Notes: generated from the sequence alone by a model not told the origin. A stretch of DNA of 64,000 nucleotides from UBA7703 sp034926785 (GCA_034926785.1 JAYFQU010000037.1:1-64000), one strand, 5' to 3'; positions 42,238-51,004 are shown, numbered from the stretch's first letter. Numbers and translations are program-made.

Positions 42238-42507
42238 ATGAAATCACCGAGTTTTGACCCGGTTCGTGCCCATACGCGCTGCGCCAACAACAAAACAGAA
42301 CTCACGGGCGCGCGAACTTGCGGCTGCATCTATTGCCTCCGAATATTTTCGCCCGGGGAGATCGTTGAGTGGTGGGATGAACATGAAGTGACCGCCGTTT
42401 GCCCCTATTGCGGAATCGACGCCGTAATTGCCGACACTGCCGACTTTCCGGTCACGAAACCGTTTCTCAAGGAGATGCGGCAGTATTGGTTCACAGAGGC
42501 GGAATGA
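42238..42507 (+). CDS. Small zinc-binding cytoplasmic protein
   Basis: An 89-residue protein with CGCIYCLRIFSPGEIVEWWDE and VCPYCGIDAVI, two CxxC pairs that should bind one zinc. Similar short proteins are widespread in bacteria with no known function. ACGGAGA precedes ATG 42238 by 7 nt. It is monocistronic and convergent with the next gene. Confidence 0.75.
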   Translation: MKSPSFDPVRAHTRCANNKTELTGARTCGCIYCLRIFSPGEIVEWWDEHEVTAVCPYCGIDAVIADTADFPVTKPFLKEMRQYWFTEAE

Positions 42508-42619
42508 TCCGCTGAATACGACAACAACGCCCAAAAAGACAACAGACAGCACCGCGGGCGCATTCAACACAAACCCAGGCAGAAAATCAAGAAGGAACGG
42601 ATAGGCATTAAATATAGAA

Positions 42620-42843
42620 GGCTGTTTCGCTTTGTGCGAAGCAGCTCAGCCCATCGACAAAGTCCTGCGGACTCTGCCGATGGGTTTTACTTTGGGTTAA
42701 AATGACGCGAATCGCGCCATTTTTTCACAAATTCGGCGAATGAATCGCCAAATTTGAAGGAACATGGAGGATTTTCGAAATCCCCCAAACCCCCTACTGG
42801 GTTTGTTGATGCTCTGGGCTGTTTCGCTTTGTGCGAAGCAGCT
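42620..42843. repeat. Structured intergenic element A, flanked by duplicated hairpins
   Basis: Identical 27-bp segments at 42620-42646 and 42817-42843, each a hairpin (GCTGTTTCGC/GCGAAGCAGC with one G-U), enclose a 170-bp body. The body starts with a two-tier hairpin (CCCATCG 42650-42656 with CGATGGG 42678-42684, inside it AGTCC/GGACT). It continues with the 138 bp shared with 1-138. No gene is present. It lies between the convergent genes ending at 42507 and 42851. Confidence 0.9.
42679..42816. repeat. Structured intergenic repeat, copy 2
   Basis: 137 of 138 bases are identical to positions 1-138. The single change (42768) puts an A-C mismatch in the G-rich hairpin. As in copy 1, it ends with GATGCTCTG directly against a terminator hairpin, but that hairpin is a different sequence. 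Confidence 0.95.
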
Positions 42844-42848
42844 TTTTC
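42817..42848 (+). terminator. Terminator-like hairpin (right copy in element A)
   Basis: The right 27-bp hairpin is followed by five T on the plus strand, so it can stop transcription from the 42238 gene. The left copy (42620-42646) lacks the T-run. Confidence 0.7.
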
Positions 42849-42850
42849 TG

Positions 42851-43504
42851 TCAGTTATGGTTTGAATCCTGTATCGAGAGCCATCTCGCCCGCTTATGCA
42901 TCCGGAGCAACACCCGGCCGCTAAGCGTCACCTCGCTGAGCTCTTCGCCGCGCCTTAATAGATACAGCACGCAACCAACCTTGACGAGCACCTGATTAAA
43001 CAGCAACGTCTCCGTTTGCGCGTCAAAAAACGCCTGCACACGCAGCATGTCGTTGCGGTCGATGCCCGTCGTCTCACTGAAGACATACAGCCAGTTTTCG
43101 CGGCAAAGCGCATATTCCTTGAGCGCGGCGGTTTTATCTGCTATGCGCTCCATAATGCGGCCGATGTGCATCTCCTTCACGTCCGGCGGTAGTTCAAAGA
43201 GGATGCTTGGTTCCCCGTTCTGCTCCGTGCCGTTGGAGATTGCGTCCGTGTCGCAGTCACAGTCCGCAAGAATGGTCTGCTCCACCGCCTCGCCGGGCAT
43301 CTCGTCGCCAAAGTGACGGTTCATATCCGCCTCTTGCTGCGCCCATTCTTCAATGGCCGCGCGGGTAACCTCCATGCCTAGTTCATGTTTTTTGGTGATG
43401 AAGTCCGGGCGTTCGCTCTTTTTGAGATAGGTCGGCCAGAACCGCATCGCGCGGTCGGTGTGGAGTTTAGCATAGTATTCGACGTATAATTTGGATGGAT
43501 CCAA
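42851..43504 (-). CDS. Unknown protein, possible PD-(D/E)XK-like fold
   Basis: A 217-residue protein with no family I can name. Near the N-terminus, RPDFITKKHELGMEVTRA has the spacing of a restriction-nuclease-like core (Asp34 ... Glu44-Val-Thr), with Thr where Lys is usual. Later, ADKTAALKEYALCRENWLYVFSE resembles the helix-strand that follows such a core. The centre has DCDCDTD. The TTG start at 43504 has AGGAGA 9 nt upstream and a promoter further up, so expression is likely. Nuclease activity is only a suggestion. Confidence 0.55.
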   Translation of the reverse strand: MDPSKLYVEYYAKLHTDRAMRFWPTYLKKSERPDFITKKHELGMEVTRAAIEEWAQQEADMNRHFGDEMPGEAVEQTILADCDCDTDAISNGTEQNGEPSILFELPPDVKEMHIGRIMERIADKTAALKEYALCRENWLYVFSETTGIDRNDMLRVQAFFDAQTETLLFNQVLVKVGCVLYLLRRGEELSEVTLSGRVLLRMHKRARWLSIQDSNHN

Positions 43505-43535
43505 GGACTTTTATCTCCTGTAAAGATTTAACTGT

Positions 43536-43563
43536 ATTATACACAAAAAAACGCGAGAGTAAA
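43536..43563 (-). promoter_or_regulatory. Promoter of the 42851-43504 gene
   Basis: TTTACT (43563-43558) and TATAAT (43541-43536), 16 bp apart, 31 nt before the TTG start. Confidence 0.65.
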
Positions 43564-43628
43564 GTTAGGCATTCGCAATACTTTTATCAATCGTCATATT
43601 AACATAAAAAATGCAAAAAATAATTTCT

Positions 43629-43654
43629 AAGGGCGCGCCGTGTGGCGCGCCCTT
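43629..43654 (-). terminator. Terminator after glyA
   Basis: A perfect 11-bp GC-rich stem (43629-43639 with 43644-43654) and 4-nt loop, 11 nt after the glyA stop; the following T-run is weak. Confidence 0.7.
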
Positions 43655-43665
43655 CTCGTAGTTAC

Positions 43666-44913
43666 TTATTCATACAGCGGGAACCGCTTGCAGATCGCAA
43701 TCGCTTCCTCCTTGACCGACGGCACCGCCGCCTCGCCTTCCTTGATAATTCTGGCGATCATGTTGCCAATCTGCCGCATCTCCGGCTCCTTCATCCCGCG
43801 CGTGGTGGAGGCGGGCGTTCCAAGCCGCAGTCCGCTGGTCTCCGCTTTGTTCCGCGTGTCAAACGGAATCGCGTTCTTATTCGCAGTGATGTTTGCGGAA
43901 TCCAGCAGCACCTGCACCCGAAGGCCGGTGATATCCAGCTCCCGCAGATCCATAAGCATCAGATGATTGTCCGTACCGCCGGAGAGAATCTTCAGCCCGT
44001 TTTGCTGAAGGGTTTTGCAAAGCTCCGCCGCGTTGAGCACGATCTGCCTTTGATACACCTTAAACTCCGGCTGCATCGCTTCGAGGAAGCAGATCGCTTT
44101 GGCGGCGATAACATGCATCAGCGGGCCGCCCTGCATGCCGGGGAATACCGCTTTGTCAATCTTTGCCGCGTGTTCTTCCTTGCAGAGGATCAGACCGCCG
44201 CGCGCGCCGCGCAGGGTCTTGTGCGTCGTAGTCGTCGCCACATCCGCATACGGAAACGGATTTGGATGCTCACCCGCCGCGATTAACCCCGCGATATGCG
44301 CCATATCGACCATGAAATAGGCTCCGACATCCTTCGCTACCTTGCCGAATCGTTCAAAATCGATGATGCGGGAATAGGCGCTTGCCCCGGCGACGATCAA
44401 TTTAGGGCTGTGTTCGTGCGCCAGGCGCTCCATCTCGTCATAGTCGATATATCCCGTATCTTCGCGGACGCCATATTGAACAAAATGATAGAGCTTACCG
44501 CTCTCGTTTACCTTGTGTCCATGGGTCAGGTGTCCGCCGTGGTTGAGATTCATCGCGAGGATGGTGTCCCCCGGCTGCAGCAGCGCCTGATAAGCGGCAA
44601 GGTTTGCCTGTGCGCCCGCGTGCGGCTGAACATTGGCGTGCTCCGCACCGAAGAGTTTCTTTGCCCGCTCAATGGCGATGGTCTCCACCATGTCCACGTA
44701 TTCGCAACCGCCGTAATACCGCTTGCCGGGATACCCTTCGGCATATTTGTTGGTCAGCGGGCTGCCCATTGCGGCGAGCACCGCGCGGGAAACAAAGTTT
44801 TCCGAGGCAATCAGCTCAATGTGGTCTCTCTGGCGGCCTACTTCTAACGTGATTGCCTGCCAGATCTCCGGGTCCGTTTCTGCAACGAAATCGTGGGACT
44901 CTAACCAATTCAT
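43666..44913 (-). CDS. glyA: Serine hydroxymethyltransferase
   Basis: A 415-residue PLP enzyme that interconverts serine and glycine with tetrahydrofolate. It shows ELIASENFVSRAVLAAMGS, NKYAEGYPGKRYYGGCEYVD, HGGHLTHG and the PLP lysine in VATTTTHKTLRGARGG. The start at ATG 44913 gives the normal length; a long in-frame extension upstream runs into the RseC-like gene and is not real. Confidence 0.97.
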   Translation of the reverse strand: MNWLESHDFVAETDPEIWQAITLEVGRQRDHIELIASENFVSRAVLAAMGSPLTNKYAEGYPGKRYYGGCEYVDMVETIAIERAKKLFGAEHANVQPHAGAQANLAAYQALLQPGDTILAMNLNHGGHLTHGHKVNESGKLYHFVQYGVREDTGYIDYDEMERLAHEHSPKLIVAGASAYSRIIDFERFGKVAKDVGAYFMVDMAHIAGLIAAGEHPNPFPYADVATTTTHKTLRGARGGLILCKEEHAAKIDKAVFPGMQGGPLMHVIAAKAICFLEAMQPEFKVYQRQIVLNAAELCKTLQQNGLKILSGGTDNHLMLMDLRELDITGLRVQVLLDSANITANKNAIPFDTRNKAETSGLRLGTPASTTRGMKEPEMRQIGNMIARIIKEGEAAVPSVKEEAIAICKRFPLYE

Positions 44914-44996
44914 TTCACTCGTATTCCTGTTCGTTTTTATTTCCGCACTACAACCTTTGCCAAAGCCTCCGGTCATGCGCCGATGGTAAATGTCTG

Positions 44997-45428
44997 TCAG
45001 CCGCAGGAAATCTCTTCCCCGTCTTCGAGAATCCTCGTCATGCGCGGCTGAAAGCGATTTTTGTGTTTGCTTCGCTTTTCGATCATTCGCAGGATCAGAT
45101 ATCCGATTCCGCACGCGGCAACGCCGAGCACCAGCCCCGCCCAGTCCGCGATCCTGCTGCCGAGGAGCACGCCGCCAATCAAAAGCGAAAGTGGCAGCGC
45201 GTAGGCAAGCAGGCTCGCCTGCACCACGCGCTTGGGCGAAAGATCGACTGAAACGTGATCTCCAACCTTCGCGCCGAGGGTGTTGGGCAGAGATATCTCC
45301 ATCTCGCTCTCCCCAACGGTCAGACAGGCTCCGCAATGCGCGCAGGCGGAGCCGCGCGAAAAGTGAATCTGCGCAATTCCCCCGCTGATCGCTGTCACAA
45401 TGCCGATATGCGAACCTGTGTTTTCCAA
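44997..45428 (-). CDS. RseC/MucC-like membrane protein
   Basis: A 143-residue protein: GIVTAISGGIAQIHFSRGSACAHCGAC (CxHCxxC), EISLPNTLGAKVGDHVSVDL, then two membrane helices (about 73-92 and 98-116). RseC proteins belong to SoxR-reducing or Rnf-linked systems, and the cysteines may hold a redox centre. I start at TTG 45428 (GAGGAG, spacing 7). It follows aspS by 4 nt. No rnf genes are in the window. Confidence 0.88.
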   Translation of the reverse strand: MENTGSHIGIVTAISGGIAQIHFSRGSACAHCGACLTVGESEMEISLPNTLGAKVGDHVSVDLSPKRVVQASLLAYALPLSLLIGGVLLGSRIADWAGLVLGVAACGIGYLILRMIEKRSKHKNRFQPRMTRILEDGEEISCG

Positions 45429-45432
45429 CGAA

Positions 45433-47226
45433 TCACTCCTCAACCTTGGTGCAGGCGATGTTGAGCTCCCTGAGCTGTTTGTCGTCCACGAAGTCCGGCG
45501 CTCCGGTCATCGGGCAGGAGGCATTCTGAACCTTCGGGAAGGCGATGACGTCCCGAATGCTCGGAGAACCCGTAATGAGCATTGCAAGACGGTCAAGGCC
45601 ATAGGCCATTCCGCCGTGCGGCGGTGGCCCAAAGCGGAAGGCATCCATGAGGAAACCGAAGCGGTATTCCGCCTGCTCGTCCGTGAAGCCCAGCGCGCGA
45701 AACATCTTCTTTTGCAGTTCCTGCGAGTGGATACGGATGGAGCCGCCGCCGATCTCTACGCCGTTGAGCACGATGTCGTAGGCTTTCGCACGGACGTTGC
45801 CGGGGTCGGTATCCAGATTTGCCAGATCCTCGTCCATGGGGCTGGTGAACGGGTGGTGCATCGCGCTGTAGCGTTGCTCCTCCTCGTCCCACTCCAGCAG
45901 CGGAAACTCGGTAACCCAGAGCAGATTATACTGGTCTTTCCGGATCAGGTTCAGTTTCTCCGCGAGCTTGAGACGCAGCGCGCCCAGGGAGGCGAACACC
46001 GTTTTGTTCACGTCAGCAACAATGAAAAGCACGTCGCCCTGTTCAAAATTCGCGGCCTTGCGTACGGCGGCAATCTCGTCCTCTTTGAGGAACTTAAGCA
46101 CCGGAGAGGCAAGCCCATCCGCCTTGTCGTTCATCCAAATGAGGCCTTTGGCACGATAGGTTTTCACAAACTCGCCCATCGCGTCCAGTTCCTTGCGGGA
46201 GAAGTCTGCGCTTGCGCCCTTGGCGTTGATTGCGCGGATGCTGCCGCCGGCGGCAATCGCATTCTGGAACACGCTAAACTCGCTCGTCTTGAAGAGATCG
46301 GTCAGATCGACCAGCTCCAGCCCAAAACGCGTATCCGGCTTGTCCGAACCATAGCGCGCCATCGCGTCGGCATACTTAAGCCGCGGCAGCGGGAGCTGGA
46401 TATCGACGTTGAGTGTTTCTTTAAACAACTGTTGGAGGAAGCCTTCGTTAACGCTCTGGACGTCAATCTCCTCCACGAACGACATCTCGATGTCGATCTG
46501 CGTAAAGTCCGGCTGACGGTCCGCGCGGAGATCCTCGTCACGGAAGCAGCGGGCGATTTGGAAATAGCGGTCATATCCCGCGAGCATCAGCAGCTGTTTA
46601 AAGAGCTGCGGGCTCTGCGGCAGCGCGAAAAACTTGCCGGGATGTACGCGGCTCGGCACGAGATAATCGCGCGCGCCCTCCGGCGTACTCTTGGTAAGAA
46701 TCGGGGTTTCGATCTCAAGAAAATTCTGAGAGTCAAAATACTCGCGCGCGACAAACGCGATTTTGTGCCGCATCATCAGGTTCTTCTGCATGCTGGGGCG
46801 GCGCAAATCGAGATAGCGATACTTCAGGCGCAGCAGTTCGTTCGCCTTGCAGTCGTCGGTGATCTCAAAGGGTGTCGTCTCGCTCTTGCTCAAAATCTTA
46901 AACTCGCTGACCAGCACCTCGAGTTCGCCGGTCGCCATGTTTTTGTTGACCATATCGCCCGTGCGAAGAACCAGCTCGCCGCGTACCGCGAGAACAAATT
47001 CCGAGCGGATCGTGCAGGCGCGCGCAAAGTCCGCATCGCTAAGCGTATTGCTGTTGAAGACAATCTGCATCAGCCCTGTGCGATCCCTTAGCTGCACAAA
47101 CACGAGCGCACCGAGGTCGCGGCGGACGTTTGCCCACCCCATCAGGGTAACCTGTGTGCCGACGTCCTGTTTTGTGAAATTGCCGCAATATTTTGTTCGT
47201 TTCCAGCCGCCGAGTAATTCGCTCAT
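45433..47226 (-). CDS. aspS: Aspartate--tRNA ligase
   Basis: A 597-residue class II synthetase of the bacterial type, with an N-terminal OB anticodon domain (VTLMGWANVRRDLGALVFVQLRDRTG), motif 2 (ARCFRDEDLRADRQPDFTQIDIEMSF), the GAD insertion and motif 3 (GGMAYGLDRLAMLITG). GAGGAG precedes the start by 9 nt. It lies 13 nt after hisS and is therefore under the same T-box. Confidence 0.97.
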   Translation of the reverse strand: MSELLGGWKRTKYCGNFTKQDVGTQVTLMGWANVRRDLGALVFVQLRDRTGLMQIVFNSNTLSDADFARACTIRSEFVLAVRGELVLRTGDMVNKNMATGELEVLVSEFKILSKSETTPFEITDDCKANELLRLKYRYLDLRRPSMQKNLMMRHKIAFVAREYFDSQNFLEIETPILTKSTPEGARDYLVPSRVHPGKFFALPQSPQLFKQLLMLAGYDRYFQIARCFRDEDLRADRQPDFTQIDIEMSFVEEIDVQSVNEGFLQQLFKETLNVDIQLPLPRLKYADAMARYGSDKPDTRFGLELVDLTDLFKTSEFSVFQNAIAAGGSIRAINAKGASADFSRKELDAMGEFVKTYRAKGLIWMNDKADGLASPVLKFLKEDEIAAVRKAANFEQGDVLFIVADVNKTVFASLGALRLKLAEKLNLIRKDQYNLLWVTEFPLLEWDEEEQRYSAMHHPFTSPMDEDLANLDTDPGNVRAKAYDIVLNGVEIGGGSIRIHSQELQKKMFRALGFTDEQAEYRFGFLMDAFRFGPPPHGGMAYGLDRLAMLITGSPSIRDVIAFPKVQNASCPMTGAPDFVDDKQLRELNIACTKVEE

Positions 47227-47239
47227 AATCGTTCGCTCC

Positions 47240-48502
47240 TCAAATGATGAATTTTTGAATCTGATCCGCGTTCAACGCGGTTATGGTTTCCGTTCCGTCG
47301 CTCATGCGTTTGAGCTTGGCCTCTCCCTTCTCCAGCTCGTCCTGTCCCAGCACGAGCACATAGCGCGCGCCAACCTTGTCGGCATACTTGAGCTGTGCTT
47401 TTACGCTGCGGCCCATGTGGTCAATCTCAACCCTGACGCCCGCTTTTCTCAGTTCGTTCGCCAGCAAAAATGCCCGCATTTCCGCTTCCTGTCCCATCGA
47501 GGCAATATAGAGGTCATAGCGCACGGGCTTTTCGATCACCATGCCGGTATTTTCCAGCACGAGCAGCAGTCGTTCCATCCCGAGGCCAAAGCCGACGCCG
47601 GGCGTATGCGGGCCGCCGATCTCCTCCACAAGTCCGTCATAGCGTCCGCCGCCGCAGACCGCGCTCTGGGATCCGATGCTCTCCGAGGTGATCTCAAACA
47701 CGGTCTTGGTATAGTAGTCCAGCCCGCGCACCAACCGCGGATCGATCAGATAGTTCAGGCCCATGCCATTCAGCAGGGTCAGCAGCGTGCTCTGGTGGTC
47801 GCGGCATTCGTCGCATAGATAATCCCCGATAATCGGCGCGTTGTTGGCGATTTTCTGGCAGGATTCGACCTTGCAGTCCAGCACGCGCAGCGGGTTTTGC
47901 TCCATGCGCACCTTGCAGGTATCGCAGAGCTCGTCATAATGCTCCCGCAGGTATCCTTTCAACGCTTCATGATACTGCGGCCGGCATTTAGGGCAGCCGA
48001 TGCTATTCAAACGCACGGTCAACCCATCGCAACCCAGACTGCCGAGCAACTCGGTCGCAACGCAGATGCATTCGGCGTCCGCACTTGGCTTGCTTGAGCC
48101 GAAGAACTCCACGCCAAACTGGTGGTGCTCGCGCAGCCTGCCGGCCTGAGGCCGTTCATAGCGAAAGACAGGGTTGTACAGATAATACATCTTTGTTGGC
48201 TGTGTTTCTGCAAAGAGGCTGTTTTCCACAAACATGCGAACCACGCCGGCTGTCCCTTCGGGCTTGAGGGTGATGGAACGCTCGCCCTTGTCGAGGAAGG
48301 TATACATCTCCTTCTGCACGATATCCGTGGTTTCGCCCACGCCGCGCAAAAAGAGCTCCGTATGCTCGATTACCGGCGTGCGCGCCTCCAAGAAGCCATA
48401 TTTCTTTACGATTTCCCGGATCCTCGCCTCCAGAAACTGCCATTGATAGCTTTGCTCCGGGAGAACGTCCCTCGTTCCTTTCGGTGCTTTATAGGCTGCC
48501 AT
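47240..48502 (-). CDS. hisS: Histidine--tRNA ligase
   Basis: A 420-residue class II synthetase: APKGTRDVLPEQSYQWQFLE, motif 2 YNPVFRYERPQAGRLREHHQFGVE, the histidine motif RGLDYYTKTVFE, GGGRYDGLVEEIGG and the C-terminal anticodon domain. The GGAGG site lies 6 nt before ATG. A T-box leader precedes it, so transcription rises when its tRNA is uncharged. Confidence 0.98.
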   Translation of the reverse strand: MAAYKAPKGTRDVLPEQSYQWQFLEARIREIVKKYGFLEARTPVIEHTELFLRGVGETTDIVQKEMYTFLDKGERSITLKPEGTAGVVRMFVENSLFAETQPTKMYYLYNPVFRYERPQAGRLREHHQFGVEFFGSSKPSADAECICVATELLGSLGCDGLTVRLNSIGCPKCRPQYHEALKGYLREHYDELCDTCKVRMEQNPLRVLDCKVESCQKIANNAPIIGDYLCDECRDHQSTLLTLLNGMGLNYLIDPRLVRGLDYYTKTVFEITSESIGSQSAVCGGGRYDGLVEEIGGPHTPGVGFGLGMERLLLVLENTGMVIEKPVRYDLYIASMGQEAEMRAFLLANELRKAGVRVEIDHMGRSVKAQLKYADKVGARYVLVLGQDELEKGEAKLKRMSDGTETITALNADQIQKFII

Positions 48503-48547
48503 ACCGAACCTCCAACTACGTTAATACCAACTATTATATCAGTAAAA

Positions 48548-48818
48548 TGATATAAAAAAAGCAGGTTCCTATCCTCTAGGGACGGGAAACCCGCGGTGCC
48601 ACCCTGATTGAACAAACCGGCTTTCCATCGCCGCGCTCATTCCGCTCATTTTCCGTTAACGCCGGTTCTACGTCACAGCTTAAAGCGGAGTTACTCTACT
48701 CTGGGCTGTGCGGTTCGCGGGTGCCGTTCATCCACCAGTCGCCTGCGAAACTCACACCAACCGTTTCGCTCTCTTGTGCGGCCTTGCTCGGACTACTCTC
48801 CCGTTCCTCACCTGTTCC
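48548..48818 (-). promoter_or_regulatory. T-box riboswitch leader of hisS-aspS
   Basis: The universal T-box sequence lies at 48605-48590 on the minus strand (core TGGCACCGCG), about 90 nt before hisS. Upstream, stem I features are seen: AGAGAGC, then GGTTGGTGTGAG, and CGGG/CCCG closing a loop. Downstream is the competing terminator (GCGGGTTTCC with GGAACCTGC, 48594-48561) followed by seven T. The best specifier is CAC (48723-48721), a histidine codon next to the CCCG arm; a GAC at 48740-48738 would mean Asp. Uncharged tRNA pairs with both sites and permits readthrough. Confidence 0.95.
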
Positions 48819-48823
48819 AACAC

Positions 48824-48852
48824 ATTATAACGACGGCATACCCCGCTGTCAA
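48824..48852 (-). promoter_or_regulatory. Promoter of the hisS T-box transcript
   Basis: A perfect consensus: TTGACA (48852-48847) and TATAAT (48829-48824) with 17 bp between. The -35 overlaps the last codons of hemZ. Confidence 0.9.
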
Positions 48853-50351
48853 TCGTTTCCACCACCACGCAAGGCGTTTTTTTGTGTTTCTTTCTCCGTA
48901 AAGAACGCCCGCTTGTCGTCCGCCAGGCGTTCCAGTTTTTCCAGATAGGTGGGCACATCCTTTGGACTCGGCAGGCGTTCAATCCTGTTTTCGCCGCCAA
49001 AGACGCGCTTGGTCATCGTCCCTGCGCCGTGGGAAAGGATGCTAGCCGTCTCTTCCATCATATCGATATTGTAGACGCATTCCTTCCCCGGCAGCGCATA
49101 GCCAACGTTCTCCAAATTACCGCTCATGTACTTCTGTCGATACATATAATACGGCTGCATGCCCATTCGCTCCGCGCAGCGCGCCCCGATTCGCGTCATC
49201 TCCTCCGCCTGTTCGGCAGAGGCAAGCGGGTACTCGTCGAGTTCTTTTTTGAGCAGGGACGAGCGTTTGATGGCAAGCGAGTGGACGGTGAGATTGTCCG
49301 GCCGCAAATCGGCAATCGCGTCACAGCTCCTCTGCATATCCTCCGTAATCTCGCCGGGCAACCCCGCAATGAGGTCCATATTGATCGAATCAAACCCGAT
49401 CTCTCGCGCGAGACGGTAGACCTGTACGATGTCTGCCGCCGTATGGCTGCGGCCAACACGGCGCAGGGTCTCGTCGCTCATAGTCTGCGGGTTGATCGAG
49501 ATGCGGCTGACGCCGAGTCCCTTAAGCACGAGCAGCTTCTCACGATCAATGGTATCCGGACGGCCGGCCTCCACCGTCGATTCCATACCGAAGGTGCCAT
49601 ACTGCTTTAGCGTAAAGCCCAGCAAATCCTCCAGCTGCGCGGCGGAGAGCACCGTTGGCGTACCGCCGCCCATATAGAAAGAACGCACGCGGAAGTCGTT
49701 TTCTCGCACAAGCGCCGCGCCCGCGGCGATGTCGCTTTTCAGCGCGTCCAGATAGCGCGGCAGTCGGTCGTTCCTGCCCATCACCTCGCTCGGAAAGGAA
49801 CAATAGAGGCACTTTGTCCTGCAAAACGGAATGCCGACGTAGAGGTCGATCTCTCGCGGCATTACAGAGCGAATCATCGGCTCCTGCACGCCGCAGATAC
49901 GCGCGGCAAGCGCCGTCTTCTCCTCGGAGACATCAAACGTATCGCGAAACATCGTTCGCGCATGCGACTCCCCGCCTTCCAACATCAGCTCACGGTAGAG
50001 CTTCGTCGGTCGGATGCCGGTTAACGAGCCCCACGGCGTTGCAATCCGCGGATAGAGCCGCTTGAGCAGGCGATAGCACGCGAGCTTCAGCGCGCGCTTC
50101 TCCAGTTTTTTTGTCGTCAGGGCGTCCGCCTGATCCGGCAGTTCGAAGGCGTCCGTTTCCACATAGTCCCCCGCATCGGCCGACAGTTGATAACGCCGCC
50201 CATATTTCTCCAGCATCAGCGTAAACACCAGTTCCGCGTCTGCCGGATTGATCTCCTCATACAGCGTAATTTCCGCCAAACCGAGAAACAGCCGAATCTC
50301 TTCGGCTATATCGTTGCGATATTCGGTTCGATTGGTTCGAATCGCGATCAT
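48849..50351 (-). CDS. hemZ: Coproporphyrinogen dehydrogenase-like radical SAM protein HemZ
   Basis: A 500-residue radical SAM protein of the HemZ type. An N-terminal 165-residue domain precedes the cluster motif CRTKCLYCSF, then FYMGGGTPTVL and STVEAGRPDTI as in HemN-like enzymes. HemZ is usual in Clostridia between relA/dtd and hisS, as here. Whether it makes protoporphyrinogen or acts in another heme step is not settled, and no other heme gene is in the window. Confidence 0.93.
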   Translation of the reverse strand: MIAIRTNRTEYRNDIAEEIRLFLGLAEITLYEEINPADAELVFTLMLEKYGRRYQLSADAGDYVETDAFELPDQADALTTKKLEKRALKLACYRLLKRLYPRIATPWGSLTGIRPTKLYRELMLEGGESHARTMFRDTFDVSEEKTALAARICGVQEPMIRSVMPREIDLYVGIPFCRTKCLYCSFPSEVMGRNDRLPRYLDALKSDIAAGAALVRENDFRVRSFYMGGGTPTVLSAAQLEDLLGFTLKQYGTFGMESTVEAGRPDTIDREKLLVLKGLGVSRISINPQTMSDETLRRVGRSHTAADIVQVYRLAREIGFDSINMDLIAGLPGEITEDMQRSCDAIADLRPDNLTVHSLAIKRSSLLKKELDEYPLASAEQAEEMTRIGARCAERMGMQPYYMYRQKYMSGNLENVGYALPGKECVYNIDMMEETASILSHGAGTMTKRVFGGENRIERLPSPKDVPTYLEKLERLADDKRAFFTEKETQKNALRGGGND

Positions 50352-50359
50352 TGCTTCTC

Positions 50360-51004
50360 CTACCAGCCGCGCCGCAAGCCCATCTGTACAAACGGGTTAT
50401 TCTCGCGTTCGTGTTCCAGAGTCGTCTCTTCTTCGTGTCCGCAGTAAACCTCATACTCTCCCTCAAGGGAGAAGAGCCGGTCATAGATTGAGTGAAAGAG
50501 CTCTTTCTCGCTCCCGCCAGGAAAATCCGTGCGCCCCGCCCCCTCCAGGAAGAGCGTATCGCCAACGAATAGTTTGCGTTCGCTTTCGAGTACATAGCAG
50601 ACGCCGCCCTTGGTGTGCCCGGGGGTATGGATGACGTTAAGGCGCAGCCCTGCCAGATCCAGCGTCTCGCCGCCGCGCAGCAGTCGATCCGCCTCAACAG
50701 GCTTGACCAGCTCCCCCGTTAGAACGGCGAGGCTCATGCGGTTGCTCTGCAGCATGCCCGCGTCCGCCTCGTGGATATAAATTGCCGCGCCATATTGTTC
50801 CTTCAACGCGCGTACACCGCCAATATGGTCAAAATGTCCGTGCGTGAGCAGCACGGCGACGCAGTTTTTTCCATCGCGTTTTAGCGCGTCCAGCGCAGGC
50901 TGCGCCTCGCCGGGATCGATCACCGCAACGTCGTCCGTTCCGTCCGCGCCTAGCAAATAGATATGCTCGCCGAGCGAGCCGCTTGTGATCTGCCGAAAAT
51001 ACAC
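50360..51004 (-). CDS. MBL-fold metallo-hydrolase (glyoxalase II-like)
   Basis: A 214-residue protein with the metal motif LLTHGHFDHIGG, HTPGHTKGGVCY, FVGDTLFLEGAGRTDFPGG and a final GHEEETT. These fit a two-metal thioesterase. The GTG start shares its G with the dtd stop codon (TAGTG), with AAGGTG 5 nt upstream. The position between dtd and hemZ is conserved in Clostridia; the substrate is unknown. Confidence 0.93.
   Translation of the reverse strand: MYFRQITSGSLGEHIYLLGADGTDDVAVIDPGEAQPALDALKRDGKNCVAVLLTHGHFDHIGGVRALKEQYGAAIYIHEADAGMLQSNRMSLAVLTGELVKPVEADRLLRGGETLDLAGLRLNVIHTPGHTKGGVCYVLESERKLFVGDTLFLEGAGRTDFPGGSEKELFHSIYDRLFSLEGEYEVYCGHEEETTLEHERENNPFVQMGLRRGW

Noticed and set aside
42620..42843. 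Insertion sequence or attachment sites of a genomic island
   Set aside because: The enclosed DNA is only 170 bp with no transposase or integrase, and the repeats are terminator hairpins rather than tRNA ends.
44914..45336. N-terminal extension of glyA of about 140 residues
   Set aside because: It runs out of frame through the RseC-like gene, is Arg-rich without a domain, and SHMT of normal length starts at 44913.
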